In this document: piece after piece, positions 51,656 to 59,716 of the stretch | Layout of the letters: the number at the start of each line of letters is the position of its first letter | How positions within the stretch are numbered: the first letter of the stretch is position 1 | Assembly (NCBI RefSeq): GCF_902459725.1 | Contig: NZ_CABPSH010000001.1 | Span: 248,001 to 312,000 of the forward strand | DNA from: Pandoraea eparura | GTDB taxonomy: Bacteria; Pseudomonadota; Gammaproteobacteria; Burkholderiales; Burkholderiaceae | Direction: 5' to 3' | Length of the DNA: 64,000 bases | The notes under the pieces: model-generated | The model's database searches: none | The model's input: only the letters and a program-made list of their open reading frames with translations | What the model was told of the DNA's origin: nothing | Made by a program: the position numbers and the translations under genes

Positions 51656-52525
51656 ATGTCAGCCACGCCAGCGAACATCGAAGCCTTCTTCGACACCACC
51701 ACCTCCACGGTGACCTATGTCGTGTTCGATGCACCGGGCTCTCGCGCGGCCATCATCGATCCGGTGCTCGACTACGATCCCAAGGCGGGCCGAACGCACA
51801 CGGCATCGGCCGAGCGCGTGCTCGACTTCCTGGCCGCGAACCAACTCTCTGTGGACTGGATTCTCGAGACGCATGCGCACGCCGATCACCTGTCGGCGGC
51901 GCGCTGGCTCAAGGAACGCGTGGGCGGACGCATCGCCATCGGCGCGCACATCCGCGAGGTACAGCACGTCTTCAAGGCGCTGTTCCATCTGGGCGCTGAC
52001 GTGCCCCCCGATGGCTCGCAATTCGATCACTTGTTCGAAGATGGCGAGGCGTTCGCGATTGGCGCCCTGCAAGCCGAAGCGATGTTCGTTCCGGGCCATA
52101 CGCCGGCCGACATGGCCTATCGCGTGGGGGATGCCGTGTTCGTCGGCGACACGCTCTTCATGCCCGACGTCGGCACGGCGCGCTGCGACTTTCCTGGCGG
52201 CAATGCCCATACGCTGTTCCGCTCGATCCGCCGTCTGCTGGCGCTGCCAGCGTCAACGCGACTGTTCATGTGCCACGACTATCCGCCAGCCGGACGCGCC
52301 GCGAACTGGCAGACGACCGTGGGCGAGCAACGGCGCGCCAACATCCATGTGCACGACGGCATCGACGAACACGCCTTCGTCGCCATGCGTGAAGCCCGTG
52401 ACAAGACGCTCGACATGCCGACGCTGATCCTGCCCGCCGTGCAGGTCAATATTCGTGCGGGTGACATGCCCGCGCCGGAAGCCAACGGCACGCGCTATCT
52501 GAAGATCCCGCTCAACGTGCTGTGA
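51656..52525 (+). CDS. blh: MBL-fold persulfide dioxygenase / Blh-type hydrolase
   Basis: It has 289 residues. Start 51656 has AGGAG 7 bases before it; the ATG at 51641 is in frame but has no such site. The metal site THAHADHL (H73, H75, D77, H78) is complete, with further ligands in FVPGHTPADMAY, FVGDTLFMPDVG and FMCHDYPP. The layout matches ETHE1-like iron enzymes that oxidise glutathione persulfide to sulfite. Its pairing with a BigR-type sensor and YeeE/YedE half-transporters is the bigR-blh locus known from Xylella and Agrobacterium. A rhodanese domain is not present. Confidence 0.88.
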   Translation: MSATPANIEAFFDTTTSTVTYVVFDAPGSRAAIIDPVLDYDPKAGRTHTASAERVLDFLAANQLSVDWILETHAHADHLSAARWLKERVGGRIAIGAHIREVQHVFKALFHLGADVPPDGSQFDHLFEDGEAFAIGALQAEAMFVPGHTPADMAYRVGDAVFVGDTLFMPDVGTARCDFPGGNAHTLFRSIRRLLALPASTRLFMCHDYPPAGRAANWQTTVGEQRRANIHVHDGIDEHAFVAMREARDKTLDMPTLILPAVQVNIRAGDMPAPEANGTRYLKIPLNVL

Positions 52526-53399
52526 GGTGCGCCGCCAACGCCTCGCGCGCCTGCGTGACCCACTCGGGTTCGCCACGGCGCGCGGGAAGCAGATGAAACT
52601 CAGCCTCAGGCAGCGGGGGTAAGCGTCGCCCCGGCATCAACGTCGCAATACGCGCAAGCGACGGGCCAGCCGCCGACGCATTCAGGCATGCGACCCCGAG
52701 TCCCGCGCTCAACGCCAACTGCAGCCCCGCCACTCCCGACGCCACGTGCGCAATCGTGTAAGGCACGCGGTGCTCATCAAGCCATTGCGTGGTGAAGCGA
52801 TGCAATGCGCAGGTGTCGGGCAGCACCAGCAATGGCAACGGCGTGCCCACCACCGGAGCGAGGTCTGGCGACGCAACCCATTCGAGCGGCTCGCGTCCCA
52901 AGGCTCGCGTGCCCGGCACCGTCTCGCGACCGAGGGCCTTGCCGAGCACGCGCATCGACAGACCGATGTCGAAGTCGCCCGTGTCGTAGCCCGACTCGAT
53001 CTCGCCACTTTTCAGAATCGTGACGTGAATGCGCAGTGACGAATACGCGACGCCAAGATGTCGCAACAGGCGAGCCACGTCGGCAGGTCGGAAGTAGTCG
53101 GTAATCGCCAGCCGCAGCTCGCCCGCGAGAGAAAAACCACGTACGTCGTGCCACGCTCGCTCCGACTGCGCGAGCAACTGCCGCGCGTGTCCGAGCAGAC
53201 GCTCGCCCGCCGGCGTCGTTGTCACGCCTTGCTTGCCACGCGTGAACAGCGTCACGCCAACGCGCTCCTCCAGTTTGCGAACCTGCTCGCTCACCGACGA
53301 CTGCGACAGGAACACGCGCGGCGCAGCGGCCGACAGGCTACCCGCCTCGGCCACCGCAACGAAGGTACGTAACTGGTCGAAATCGAATCCGGGCACCAT
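52512..53399 (-). CDS. LysR-type transcriptional regulator
   Basis: It has 295 residues from ATG at 53399 (MVPGFDFDQLRTFVAVAEAG); an ATG at 53411 adds four residues. The HTH is SLSAAAPRVFLSQSSVSEQV and the effector domain follows from about residue 90. The C-terminal end overlaps the stop of the MBL hydrolase by 14 bases on the other strand. It is divergent from a tautomerase gene, with a palindromic box between the two. The effector is unknown. Confidence 0.92.
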   Translation of the reverse strand: MVPGFDFDQLRTFVAVAEAGSLSAAAPRVFLSQSSVSEQVRKLEERVGVTLFTRGKQGVTTTPAGERLLGHARQLLAQSERAWHDVRGFSLAGELRLAITDYFRPADVARLLRHLGVAYSSLRIHVTILKSGEIESGYDTGDFDIGLSMRVLGKALGRETVPGTRALGREPLEWVASPDLAPVVGTPLPLLVLPDTCALHRFTTQWLDEHRVPYTIAHVASGVAGLQLALSAGLGVACLNASAAGPSLARIATLMPGRRLPPLPEAEFHLLPARRGEPEWVTQAREALAAHLTAR

Positions 53400-53405
53400 G
53401 ATTCC

Positions 53406-53428
53406 ATCCATTGATAAAACCGATGGAT
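53406..53428. promoter_or_regulatory. Candidate LysR box upstream of tautomerase gene
   Basis: ATCCAT-N11-ATGGAT is a perfect interrupted palindrome (T-N11-A form) just outside the LysR start codon and about 100 bases before the tautomerase gene. The AT-rich flank to 53460 probably contains the promoter. Confidence 0.55.
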
Positions 53429-53530
53429 CAAATCTTAAATTCCCGCTTTTCCGATGTCAATCCACTCCCTAGACTGAAGTCGTTGTCTGCACCCCTTATG
53501 CCCCTTCATTCAACGTCAGGGAGTCACACC

Positions 53531-53932
53531 ATGCCGCACCTCGTTCTGCAACTCTCGGGCACGCCCGACGACACCCTCACCCGCAACGCCGTTCGCGCAG
53601 TCTCGCAACTGACCGTCGATACGCTGCACAAGGCGCCGGACGTCATCGCCGTCACGGTCGACTACATTCCGCATGCCCGCTGGTTCATCGGCGGCGCGCC
53701 GCTGTCGGAGCAAGGGAAGAACGCCTTCCATCTGGACATCAGCGTGACCGACGAGACGAACACGAAAGCGGAGAAGGCGCAATTCATTGCTCAGGTGTTC
53801 GAAACGTTGTCGGGTCTGCTCGGCAATGTTCACGAATGCTCGTACATCCACGTGATCGATGCGCGCGGCGCGGCCTATGGTTACGGCGGGCGCACGCAGG
53901 AATATCGTCATCAGCACGCGTCGAAGTCGTGA
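53531..53932 (+). CDS. Tautomerase family protein
   Basis: It has 133 residues, beginning MPHLVLQLSGTPDDTLT. The proline after the initiator Met is the catalytic N-terminal Pro1 of 4-oxalocrotonate tautomerase-type enzymes. It is longer than the short 4-OT and shorter than MIF-type two-unit proteins. VTVDYIPHARWFIGGAPLSE and NAFHLDISVTDETNTKAEKA follow the family pattern. It acts on enol/keto acids or related compounds in the cytoplasm. It is probably controlled by the divergent LysR regulator. Confidence 0.85.
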   Translation: MPHLVLQLSGTPDDTLTRNAVRAVSQLTVDTLHKAPDVIAVTVDYIPHARWFIGGAPLSEQGKNAFHLDISVTDETNTKAEKAQFIAQVFETLSGLLGNVHECSYIHVIDARGAAYGYGGRTQEYRHQHASKS

Positions 53933-54125
53933 CACCTCGGTGTTGACATTGACTGGCGGGACGCCGCCCAAGGACTGCCAGTCGATGCGAATACCCCGGC
54001 CACGCCATGTTTCGCCAAACAAAACAAAACAATTCCAACACTTTCTTACGACTATTCGCTTCGCGGCAGACGCGGCTCCTCGTACGATGAAGACGTACCC
54101 AAAATCGAACTCAAAGGGAGCCATC

Positions 54126-54527
54126 ATGAAAAAACTCACGCTGACCGTTGCCCTCGTTGCCGCCACGCTCGGGGGCATTGCCACGGCCCCGGCGCACGCC
54201 CAGGTGGGGGTGTCCATCAGCATCGGCGCGCCGCCGGCACCGCGCTATGAACCGGTGCCGCCGCCGCGCGTCGGGTATGTCTGGGCACCGGGCTTCTGGG
54301 ACTGGGACGGTCATCGCCATGAATGGCGCGGCGGACACTGGGAACGGGCGCGCCCAGGCTATGCGTATCGTGCGCCGGCCTGGCATCAGGGCCCGCACGG
54401 TTGGGAGCTCAACCGTGGCGGCTGGGATCACGGCGATCGCGGCCGGGGACCGGATCATCGTGACAACCGTGGCCATGACCGTGGCCATGACCGGGGTCGC
54501 GACCACGGCCGCGACCACCACGGCTGA
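54126..54527 (+). CDS. YXWGXW-repeat secreted protein
   Basis: It has 133 residues. Start ATG at 54126 follows AAAGGGAG; an in-frame start at 54087 is less likely as the signal peptide begins MKKLTLTVALVAATLGGIAT and is probably cleaved after AHA (about 27). The mature part has aromatic repeats YVWAPGFWDWDGHRHEWRGG and HWERARPGYAYRAPAWHQGP. Its end is rich in His, Asp and Arg (RGHDRGHDRGRDHGRDHHG), built from repeated CGTGGCCATGAC. Such small periplasmic or secreted proteins are common in the group; the function is unknown. A metal-binding role is only suggested by the His-rich tail. Confidence 0.85.
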   Translation: MKKLTLTVALVAATLGGIATAPAHAQVGVSISIGAPPAPRYEPVPPPRVGYVWAPGFWDWDGHRHEWRGGHWERARPGYAYRAPAWHQGPHGWELNRGGWDHGDRGRGPDHRDNRGHDRGHDRGRDHGRDHHG

Positions 54528-54552
54528 TTCACACCATTTGACGTACAAACGA

Positions 54553-54616
54553 CAAGGCCCCGGCGCAGCCGGCAGCGCATCGGATCGATGCGTCTGCCAA
54601 ACCGGCCGGGGCCTTG
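54553..54616 (+). terminator. Long hairpin between YXWGXW gene and maeB
   Basis: CAAGGCCCCGGC (54553-54564) and GCCGGGGCCTTG (54605-54616) form a perfect 12-bp stem. An inner hairpin (GGCAG...CTGCC) lies between them. No long T tract follows, but the position between convergent genes suits a terminator. Confidence 0.6.
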
Positions 54617-54668
54617 AGTGGCGCTCACCCCCAGGGAATCGTCCCCGGATGTGAGCGCCGTGGGAACC

Positions 54669-56957
54669 TCAGTCGTGATTGGCCTGAATGACGGTCAGCG
54701 CCGTCATGTTGATGATGCGTCGCACGGTCGAACTCGACGTCAGCACATTGACCGGTGCCCCCACCCCCAACAGGAACGGTCCCACCGCCACGTTGCTGCC
54801 CGCGCCCGTCTTGAGCAGGTTGTAGGCGATGTTGCCGGAATCCACGTTCGGGCACACCAGCAGATTCGCCGCGCCCTTCAGATGCGACTGCGGCAGGATG
54901 CGGCTGCGCAGACCTTCATCAAGCGCGCAGTCGCCGTGCATTTCGCCGTCGATTTCCAGGTCCGGCGCCTGTGACTTGACCAACTCCAGCACACGACGCA
55001 TCTTCGTGCCCGACGCGGCACTGCCCGAGCCGAAGTTCGAGCGCGAGAGCAGCGCGACCTTCGGGTTGAGGTTCAGCCACGACATCTGCTTGGCGGCGGC
55101 CAGCGTGAACTCCGCAATCTGTTCGGCCGTCGGGTCGTCGTTGACGTGCGTGTCCACGAGCGCCACGGTGCGCTTGTCGAGCAGCAGGATATTCATCGCC
55201 GCATAGGTATTCGCGCCCGCCTGCTTGCCGATGACCTCATCGACGAAGCGCAGGTGGTCGTGATAGGCGCCCACGGTGCCGCAAATCATGCCATCGGCGT
55301 CGCCCAGACGCACCATCATCGCGCCGATCAGCGTCAGGCGGCGGCGCATCTCGACGCGCGCCATTTCCTTCGTGATGCCGTCACGGCAACGCAGTTCCCA
55401 GTAGTTGGTCCAGTATTGGTGGAAGCGCTCGTCATAGTACGGGTTGGTGACTTCGACGTCCTCGCCCAAACGCAGACGCAGACCGAACTTCTCGATGCGC
55501 GCGAGCAGCACTTCCGGGCGGCCCACCAGGATCGGACGCGCCAGCTTTTCGTCGACGATCACCTGCACGGCACGCAGCACGCGCTCTTCCTCACCTTCCG
55601 CGAACACGATGCGCGACTTGCCGCCATCGCGCACGAGTTGCTTGGCCGCCGAGAAGATCGGCTTCATGAACGCGCCCGAGTGATACACGAACTGTTGCAA
55701 CTGGTCCGCATACGCGTCGAAGTCGGCGATCGGGCGCGTGGCCACGCCATCTTCCATGGCGGCGCGCGCCACGGCCGGGGCAATGCGCACGATCAGACGC
55801 GAATCGAACGGCTTCGGAATCAGGTATTCCGGCCCAAAAGAGAGGTCATACGCCCCATAGGCGGTCGCCACGGAGTCGTTCGGCTCTTCCTGCGCCAGCG
55901 CGGCAATCGCGTGTACAGCGGCGATTTCCATGTTGCGCGTGATCGTGGTCGCGCCCACGTCGAGCGCACCGCGGAAGATATACGGGAAGCACAGCACGTT
56001 GTTGACCTGGTTCGGGAAGTCCGAACGGCCGGTGGCAAGCACCACGTCGTCGCGTGCGGCGCGGGCTTCTTCCGGGAAGATTTCCGGCGTCGGGTTGGCC
56101 AGCGCGAGAATCAGCGGACGCGCTGCCATCGTCTTGAGCATCGCCGGCTTGAGCACGCCGCCAGCGGACAGACCGATGAACACATCGGCGCCTTCGATCA
56201 CTTCCGCGAGGGTGCGCTGGTCGGTCTTCTGCGCGAAGCGGGCCTTGTCCGGGTCCATGCCGACCGCGCGACCTTCGTAGACCACGCCATCGATATCCGT
56301 CGCCCAGACATTCTCTACCGGCAGCCCCAGGTCGACCATCAGATCCAGACAGGCGAGTGCGGCGGCGCCAGCGCCCGAGGTCACGACCTTCACTTCGCGG
56401 ATGTCCTTGCCCACGACCTTCAGGCCGTTGATGAACGCGGCGCAAACAGTGATGGCGGTGCCGTGCTGATCGTCGTGGAAGACGGGAATCTTCATCCGTT
56501 CACGCAGCTTGCGCTCGACGGTGAAGCACTCCGGGGCCTTGATGTCTTCGAGGTTGATACCGCCGAACGTGGCCTCAAGGCTCGCGATGATGTCGACGAG
56601 CTTGTCCGGGTCGCTCTCGGTGATTTCGATGTCGAACACATCGATCCCGGCAAATTTCTTGAAGAGGACGGCCTTGCCTTCCATCACCGGCTTTGAGGCA
56701 AGCGCGCCGATGTTGCCCAGACCGAGCACGGCCGAGCCATTCGTGATCACGCCGACCAGGTTGCCGCGACCGGTGTACTTGAACGACTGCGCCGGATCAG
56801 CCGCGATTTCCTGGCACGGGATGGCGACGCCGGGGGTATAGGCGAGCGCCAGATCGCGCTGCGTGACGAGCGGCTTGCTGGCTGTGACGGAAATCTTGCC
56901 CGGGGTCGGGAACTGGTGATATTCCAGGGCTGCCTGGTGATCGTTGCTTTGGCTCAT
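54669..56957 (-). CDS. maeB: NADP-dependent malic enzyme (malic enzyme-phosphotransacetylase hybrid)
   Basis: It oxidises and decarboxylates malate to pyruvate with NADP+. It has 762 residues. The malic enzyme half (about 1-430) includes [20 protein letters not shown], the nucleotide-binding [20 protein letters not shown] and [20 protein letters not shown]. The C-terminal half (about 440-762) resembles phosphate acetyltransferase ([40 protein letters not shown]). In known MaeB proteins the C-terminal half is regulatory and binds acetyl-CoA without clear enzyme activity. It supplies NADPH and feeds pyruvate. A TAGAAT at about 57050-57055 on the minus strand may be its -10 box. Confidence 0.96.
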   Translation of the reverse strand: MSQSNDHQAALEYHQFPTPGKISVTASKPLVTQRDLALAYTPGVAIPCQEIAADPAQSFKYTGRGNLVGVITNGSAVLGLGNIGALASKPVMEGKAVLFKKFAGIDVFDIEITESDPDKLVDIIASLEATFGGINLEDIKAPECFTVERKLRERMKIPVFHDDQHGTAITVCAAFINGLKVVGKDIREVKVVTSGAGAAALACLDLMVDLGLPVENVWATDIDGVVYEGRAVGMDPDKARFAQKTDQRTLAEVIEGADVFIGLSAGGVLKPAMLKTMAARPLILALANPTPEIFPEEARAARDDVVLATGRSDFPNQVNNVLCFPYIFRGALDVGATTITRNMEIAAVHAIAALAQEEPNDSVATAYGAYDLSFGPEYLIPKPFDSRLIVRIAPAVARAAMEDGVATRPIADFDAYADQLQQFVYHSGAFMKPIFSAAKQLVRDGGKSRIVFAEGEEERVLRAVQVIVDEKLARPILVGRPEVLLARIEKFGLRLRLGEDVEVTNPYYDERFHQYWTNYWELRCRDGITKEMARVEMRRRLTLIGAMMVRLGDADGMICGTVGAYHDHLRFVDEVIGKQAGANTYAAMNILLLDKRTVALVDTHVNDDPTAEQIAEFTLAAAKQMSWLNLNPKVALLSRSNFGSGSAASGTKMRRVLELVKSQAPDLEIDGEMHGDCALDEGLRSRILPQSHLKGAANLLVCPNVDSGNIAYNLLKTGAGSNVAVGPFLLGVGAPVNVLTSSSTVRRIINMTALTVIQANHD

Positions 56958-57153
56958 GGGGGTGTCGTCCTCGGTCGATGTCTCGGCTCTGCCTTGCGCC
57001 GCGGCCCGTTCTGCAGACGGTTGCCGCTCGGGCGCATCAGAGGTGAGGCCATTCTAGGGAGCCGCCAGCGGGGGACGATTCTGAATTACTATGGGGGCAT
57101 CATGTTTTCGTTATAAGCCCGGAGCATCGGGGGTTTCAGGGGATTGGGGACAG

Positions 57154-58125
57154 ATGGCGGCGGTGCCTTTCGATACGGGAGAAGTGGTCCGACGGTTGAC
57201 CACTCGGCTCAAGATGCGTCATCTCGTGCTGTTGCTGCAAATACAGCAGCACGGCTCGCTCACGCGGGTCGCCGAGCACATGGCGACGAGCCAGCCGGCG
57301 GTCACGAGCGCGCTCGCGGAACTCGAGGGCATGCTCGGCGGGCCGCTTTTCGACCGCACGCCGCGCGGCATGACGCCCACGCCACTGGGCGATGTCGTGC
57401 TCGCCCGGGCGCAGGCGATGGTGCACGACCTGGACCACCTGACCCGCGATATCGAGGCTGTGATGGCCGGGCATGCCGCGCGGCTGCAGGTGGGCGTGAT
57501 CCCCTACATCTCTGGCAAGACGCTTGCCGCCGCGATTCAGCAAACGCTCGCCCAGATCCCCCAACGGCTGACCGTCACACTCCATGAAGGCACCAGCGAA
57601 TCGCTGATGGCACAACTGCGCGACCACTCGCTTGACGTCGTGATCGGACGCGCTGCGGCCGGCCTCGACCTGACGCAGGTGCAATTCGAAGTGCTGCATC
57701 ACCAGATGCCGCGTGTGGTTGCCAACCGCCGTCTGGCCGCCCGGCTCGGCCGCAGCGCCCCGGTGTGGGCGCAGCTCGCCGAACTCGACTGGGTGATGGG
57801 CGCGCCGCATACGCCAATGCGTGACCAGTTGTCCGATCTGTTCCTACATGCGGGCGTGGTGCCGCCGGTGCCGGTGGTCGAGAGTTTTTCGTCCCGGCTG
57901 ACGGGGGAGTTGCTCGCCAGCAGCGAGCGCGCGGTGTCGTTGCTGCCGGCCGACATTGCCGAGGAATTGGTGCGCATTGCGGGTGTCGCGATCGTGCCCT
58001 GGTCGCTCGCGTGGACGCTGCCACCCGTGGCGATGTTCACGCGTCGGGAAAGTCCGCGCGAGACCCATCGCCTGTTCACGCAGGCGCTGCGCGCGCAATA
58101 TCAGGTGGTGGCTGGCGCGGCCTGA
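57154..58125 (+). CDS. LysR-type transcriptional regulator
   Basis: It has 323 residues. Start at 57154 (MAAVPFDTGEVVRRLTTRLK); the in-frame start at 57091 adds a Gly/Cys-rich stretch. The HTH is SLTRVAEHMATSQPAVTSAL and the effector domain begins ARLQVGVIPYISGKTLAAAI. The N-terminal form resembles regulators of aromatic or sugar catabolism (GbpR/PcaQ branch), but no such genes are adjacent. It is divergent from maeB over 196 bases, so control of maeB or itself is possible. Confidence 0.9.
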   Translation: MAAVPFDTGEVVRRLTTRLKMRHLVLLLQIQQHGSLTRVAEHMATSQPAVTSALAELEGMLGGPLFDRTPRGMTPTPLGDVVLARAQAMVHDLDHLTRDIEAVMAGHAARLQVGVIPYISGKTLAAAIQQTLAQIPQRLTVTLHEGTSESLMAQLRDHSLDVVIGRAAAGLDLTQVQFEVLHHQMPRVVANRRLAARLGRSAPVWAQLAELDWVMGAPHTPMRDQLSDLFLHAGVVPPVPVVESFSSRLTGELLASSERAVSLLPADIAEELVRIAGVAIVPWSLAWTLPPVAMFTRRESPRETHRLFTQALRAQYQVVAGAA

Positions 58126-58452
58126 GCGTTTGCCTCTGCCTCTGCCTCTGCCTCTGCCTCTACCTCTGCCCTCGCCCTCGCCCTCGCCCTCGCCCTTGCC
58201 TTTGCCCTTGCGTCCGCCTCTGCCGTTACGGGGGCGGTTACGGGTGCGGGTGCGAAGCGGTTCCTTTCGCGTCGGGCTGTAGATCAGGCGTGGTGTCGTC
58301 GAACGCGTCCGCGGGCTCGTTGCCGGACGGTTTGCCGAAAGGGTCTGAAAGGCCCTTCGCCCCCCCCAAACCGGCCAATTTCCTGAAATAGACCCGTTTC
58401 GGCTCATTTGCTGCGCGATCGAGCCCGCGATGTCCCGCGTAAGGTGTCGGGC
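58126..58452. other. Intergenic region with hexamer repeat
   Basis: 327 bases. The first third is the repeat array listed separately. The remainder (58227-58452) contains GTTACGGGGGCGGTTACGGG repeats and a C-rich run but no ORF or promoter that I trust. Confidence 0.5.
58131..58226. repeat. Hexanucleotide tandem repeat
   Basis: Sixteen 6-base units: TGCCTC five times (58131-58160), TACCTC once, then TGCCCT and CGCCCT variants (CGCCCT four times in a row, 58173-58196), fading out at 58226. It starts 5 bases after the LysR stop, and on one strand it would encode Gly/Glu-type dipeptide repeats if translated. Confidence 0.9.
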
Positions 58453-59703
58453 ATGACCCAAGCCGCCCCTGCCCCGCCTCACACCGATACCGCGCCCGAC
58501 GCCCCTTCGCCGGTGGTCACGCCGTTTGTGCCCTCACCGCACCAGATATTCCTGTCGCCGGCCCTGCTGCCCACGCAAGTCGGCCCGGCCGGCCTGCGCT
58601 TCGACTTCAATGACGGCGCGCGCGTGGTGATTCCCGATTTTGGTCAGCCGCTGCCGTGGCGTGTGCGGATCAGCGACCTGCGAGACGACAGCACGCTCGC
58701 CGACGTCTCGCTGTCCTCGGGGGTGGTGCGCAGTCCGGCCAAGTATTTCGTGCCGTACGGCATCACGATCTGGCTGAACGATGTGGAGGTCTTCGCGCAT
58801 CGGTACGATGCGCGCGATCAGGCGGTGCTGATCCAGTTTCCGTTGGCCGCCCTGGGCGACGTGCTCGGCTGGCTGCCCTACGCGCTGCGTTTTGCGCAGG
58901 TGCACGGATGTCGGCTCGCCTGCGTCGTCACCCCAGGGGTGGCGGCCTTGTTCCGCGACGCTTACCCGGACGTCGATTTCGTCGCACAGGACAAGGTCGA
59001 GCGACGCAAGTATTACGCGACGTACAACGTCGGCCTCTTCTTCGACGACGTGGCACTCGTGAAGCAACCGCGCGACTTCCGCGCGTCGGGACTGCATCGC
59101 ACAGCGGCACACATCCTTGGCGTGGACGACGCCGAGGCGCGCGCGAAAACGGCGTTGCCGGACGTCTCGCGGCCAATGGCGGCGCCTTACGTCTGCATCG
59201 CCGTGCAAAGTACCGCGCAGTGCAAGTACTGGAATCGGCCGGGTGGATGGGATGCCGTTGTGGCCGGGCTACACGAGCGCGGCGTGCAAGTGGTGTGTAT
59301 CGATCAGAAGGCACGGCATGGCAAAGGGGATTTCTGGCAGTCGATCCCGGCGGGCGCGATCGATGCCACAGGCGACCTGCCGTTGACGGAACGCGCGCGC
59401 TGGCTGATGCACGCGAGTGCCTTTATCGGCTTGTCGAGCGGACTGTCGTGGCTCGCGTGGACGATGGGCACGCCCACGGTGCTGATCTCGGGTTTCACCC
59501 TGCCGCACAACGAGTTCGCCACGCCCTACCGGGTGAGTGCGCGCGACGTCTGCACCGGCTGCTGGCACGACCCGGCACTGCGCTACAACCACGACGACTT
59601 TCACTGGTGCCCACGGCATCGCGACACGCCGCGCGCGTTCGAGTGCACGCGGGAGATTCGCCCGGAAGATGTGTTGGCCGCGCTAGATCGCGTGCCAGGG
59701 TAA
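58453..59703 (+). CDS. Autotransporter strand-loop-strand O-heptosyltransferase (TibC/AAH family)
   Basis: Cytoplasmic transferase that puts heptose from ADP-heptose on Ser residues of autotransporter passenger repeats before secretion. It has 416 residues from ATG at 58453; an earlier start at 58408 is in frame. The N-terminal beta domain (PAGLRFDFNDGARVVIPDFG) and the GT-B domain (YVCIAVQSTAQCKYWNRPGG; HASAFIGLSSGLSWLAWTMG) are typical. C367, C370 (CTGCWHD), C386 (HWCPRHRD) and C398 (FECT) fit the iron-binding cysteine set of TibC. No autotransporter is encoded in the window. Confidence 0.85.
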   Translation: MTQAAPAPPHTDTAPDAPSPVVTPFVPSPHQIFLSPALLPTQVGPAGLRFDFNDGARVVIPDFGQPLPWRVRISDLRDDSTLADVSLSSGVVRSPAKYFVPYGITIWLNDVEVFAHRYDARDQAVLIQFPLAALGDVLGWLPYALRFAQVHGCRLACVVTPGVAALFRDAYPDVDFVAQDKVERRKYYATYNVGLFFDDVALVKQPRDFRASGLHRTAAHILGVDDAEARAKTALPDVSRPMAAPYVCIAVQSTAQCKYWNRPGGWDAVVAGLHERGVQVVCIDQKARHGKGDFWQSIPAGAIDATGDLPLTERARWLMHASAFIGLSSGLSWLAWTMGTPTVLISGFTLPHNEFATPYRVSARDVCTGCWHDPALRYNHDDFHWCPRHRDTPRAFECTREIRPEDVLAALDRVPG

Positions 59704-59716
59704 AGGAAGCGCTTCG

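Noticed and set aside
58131..58226. Coding repeat region
   Set aside because: The repeat follows the LysR stop codon directly and no frame with a plausible start extends through it as a gene.
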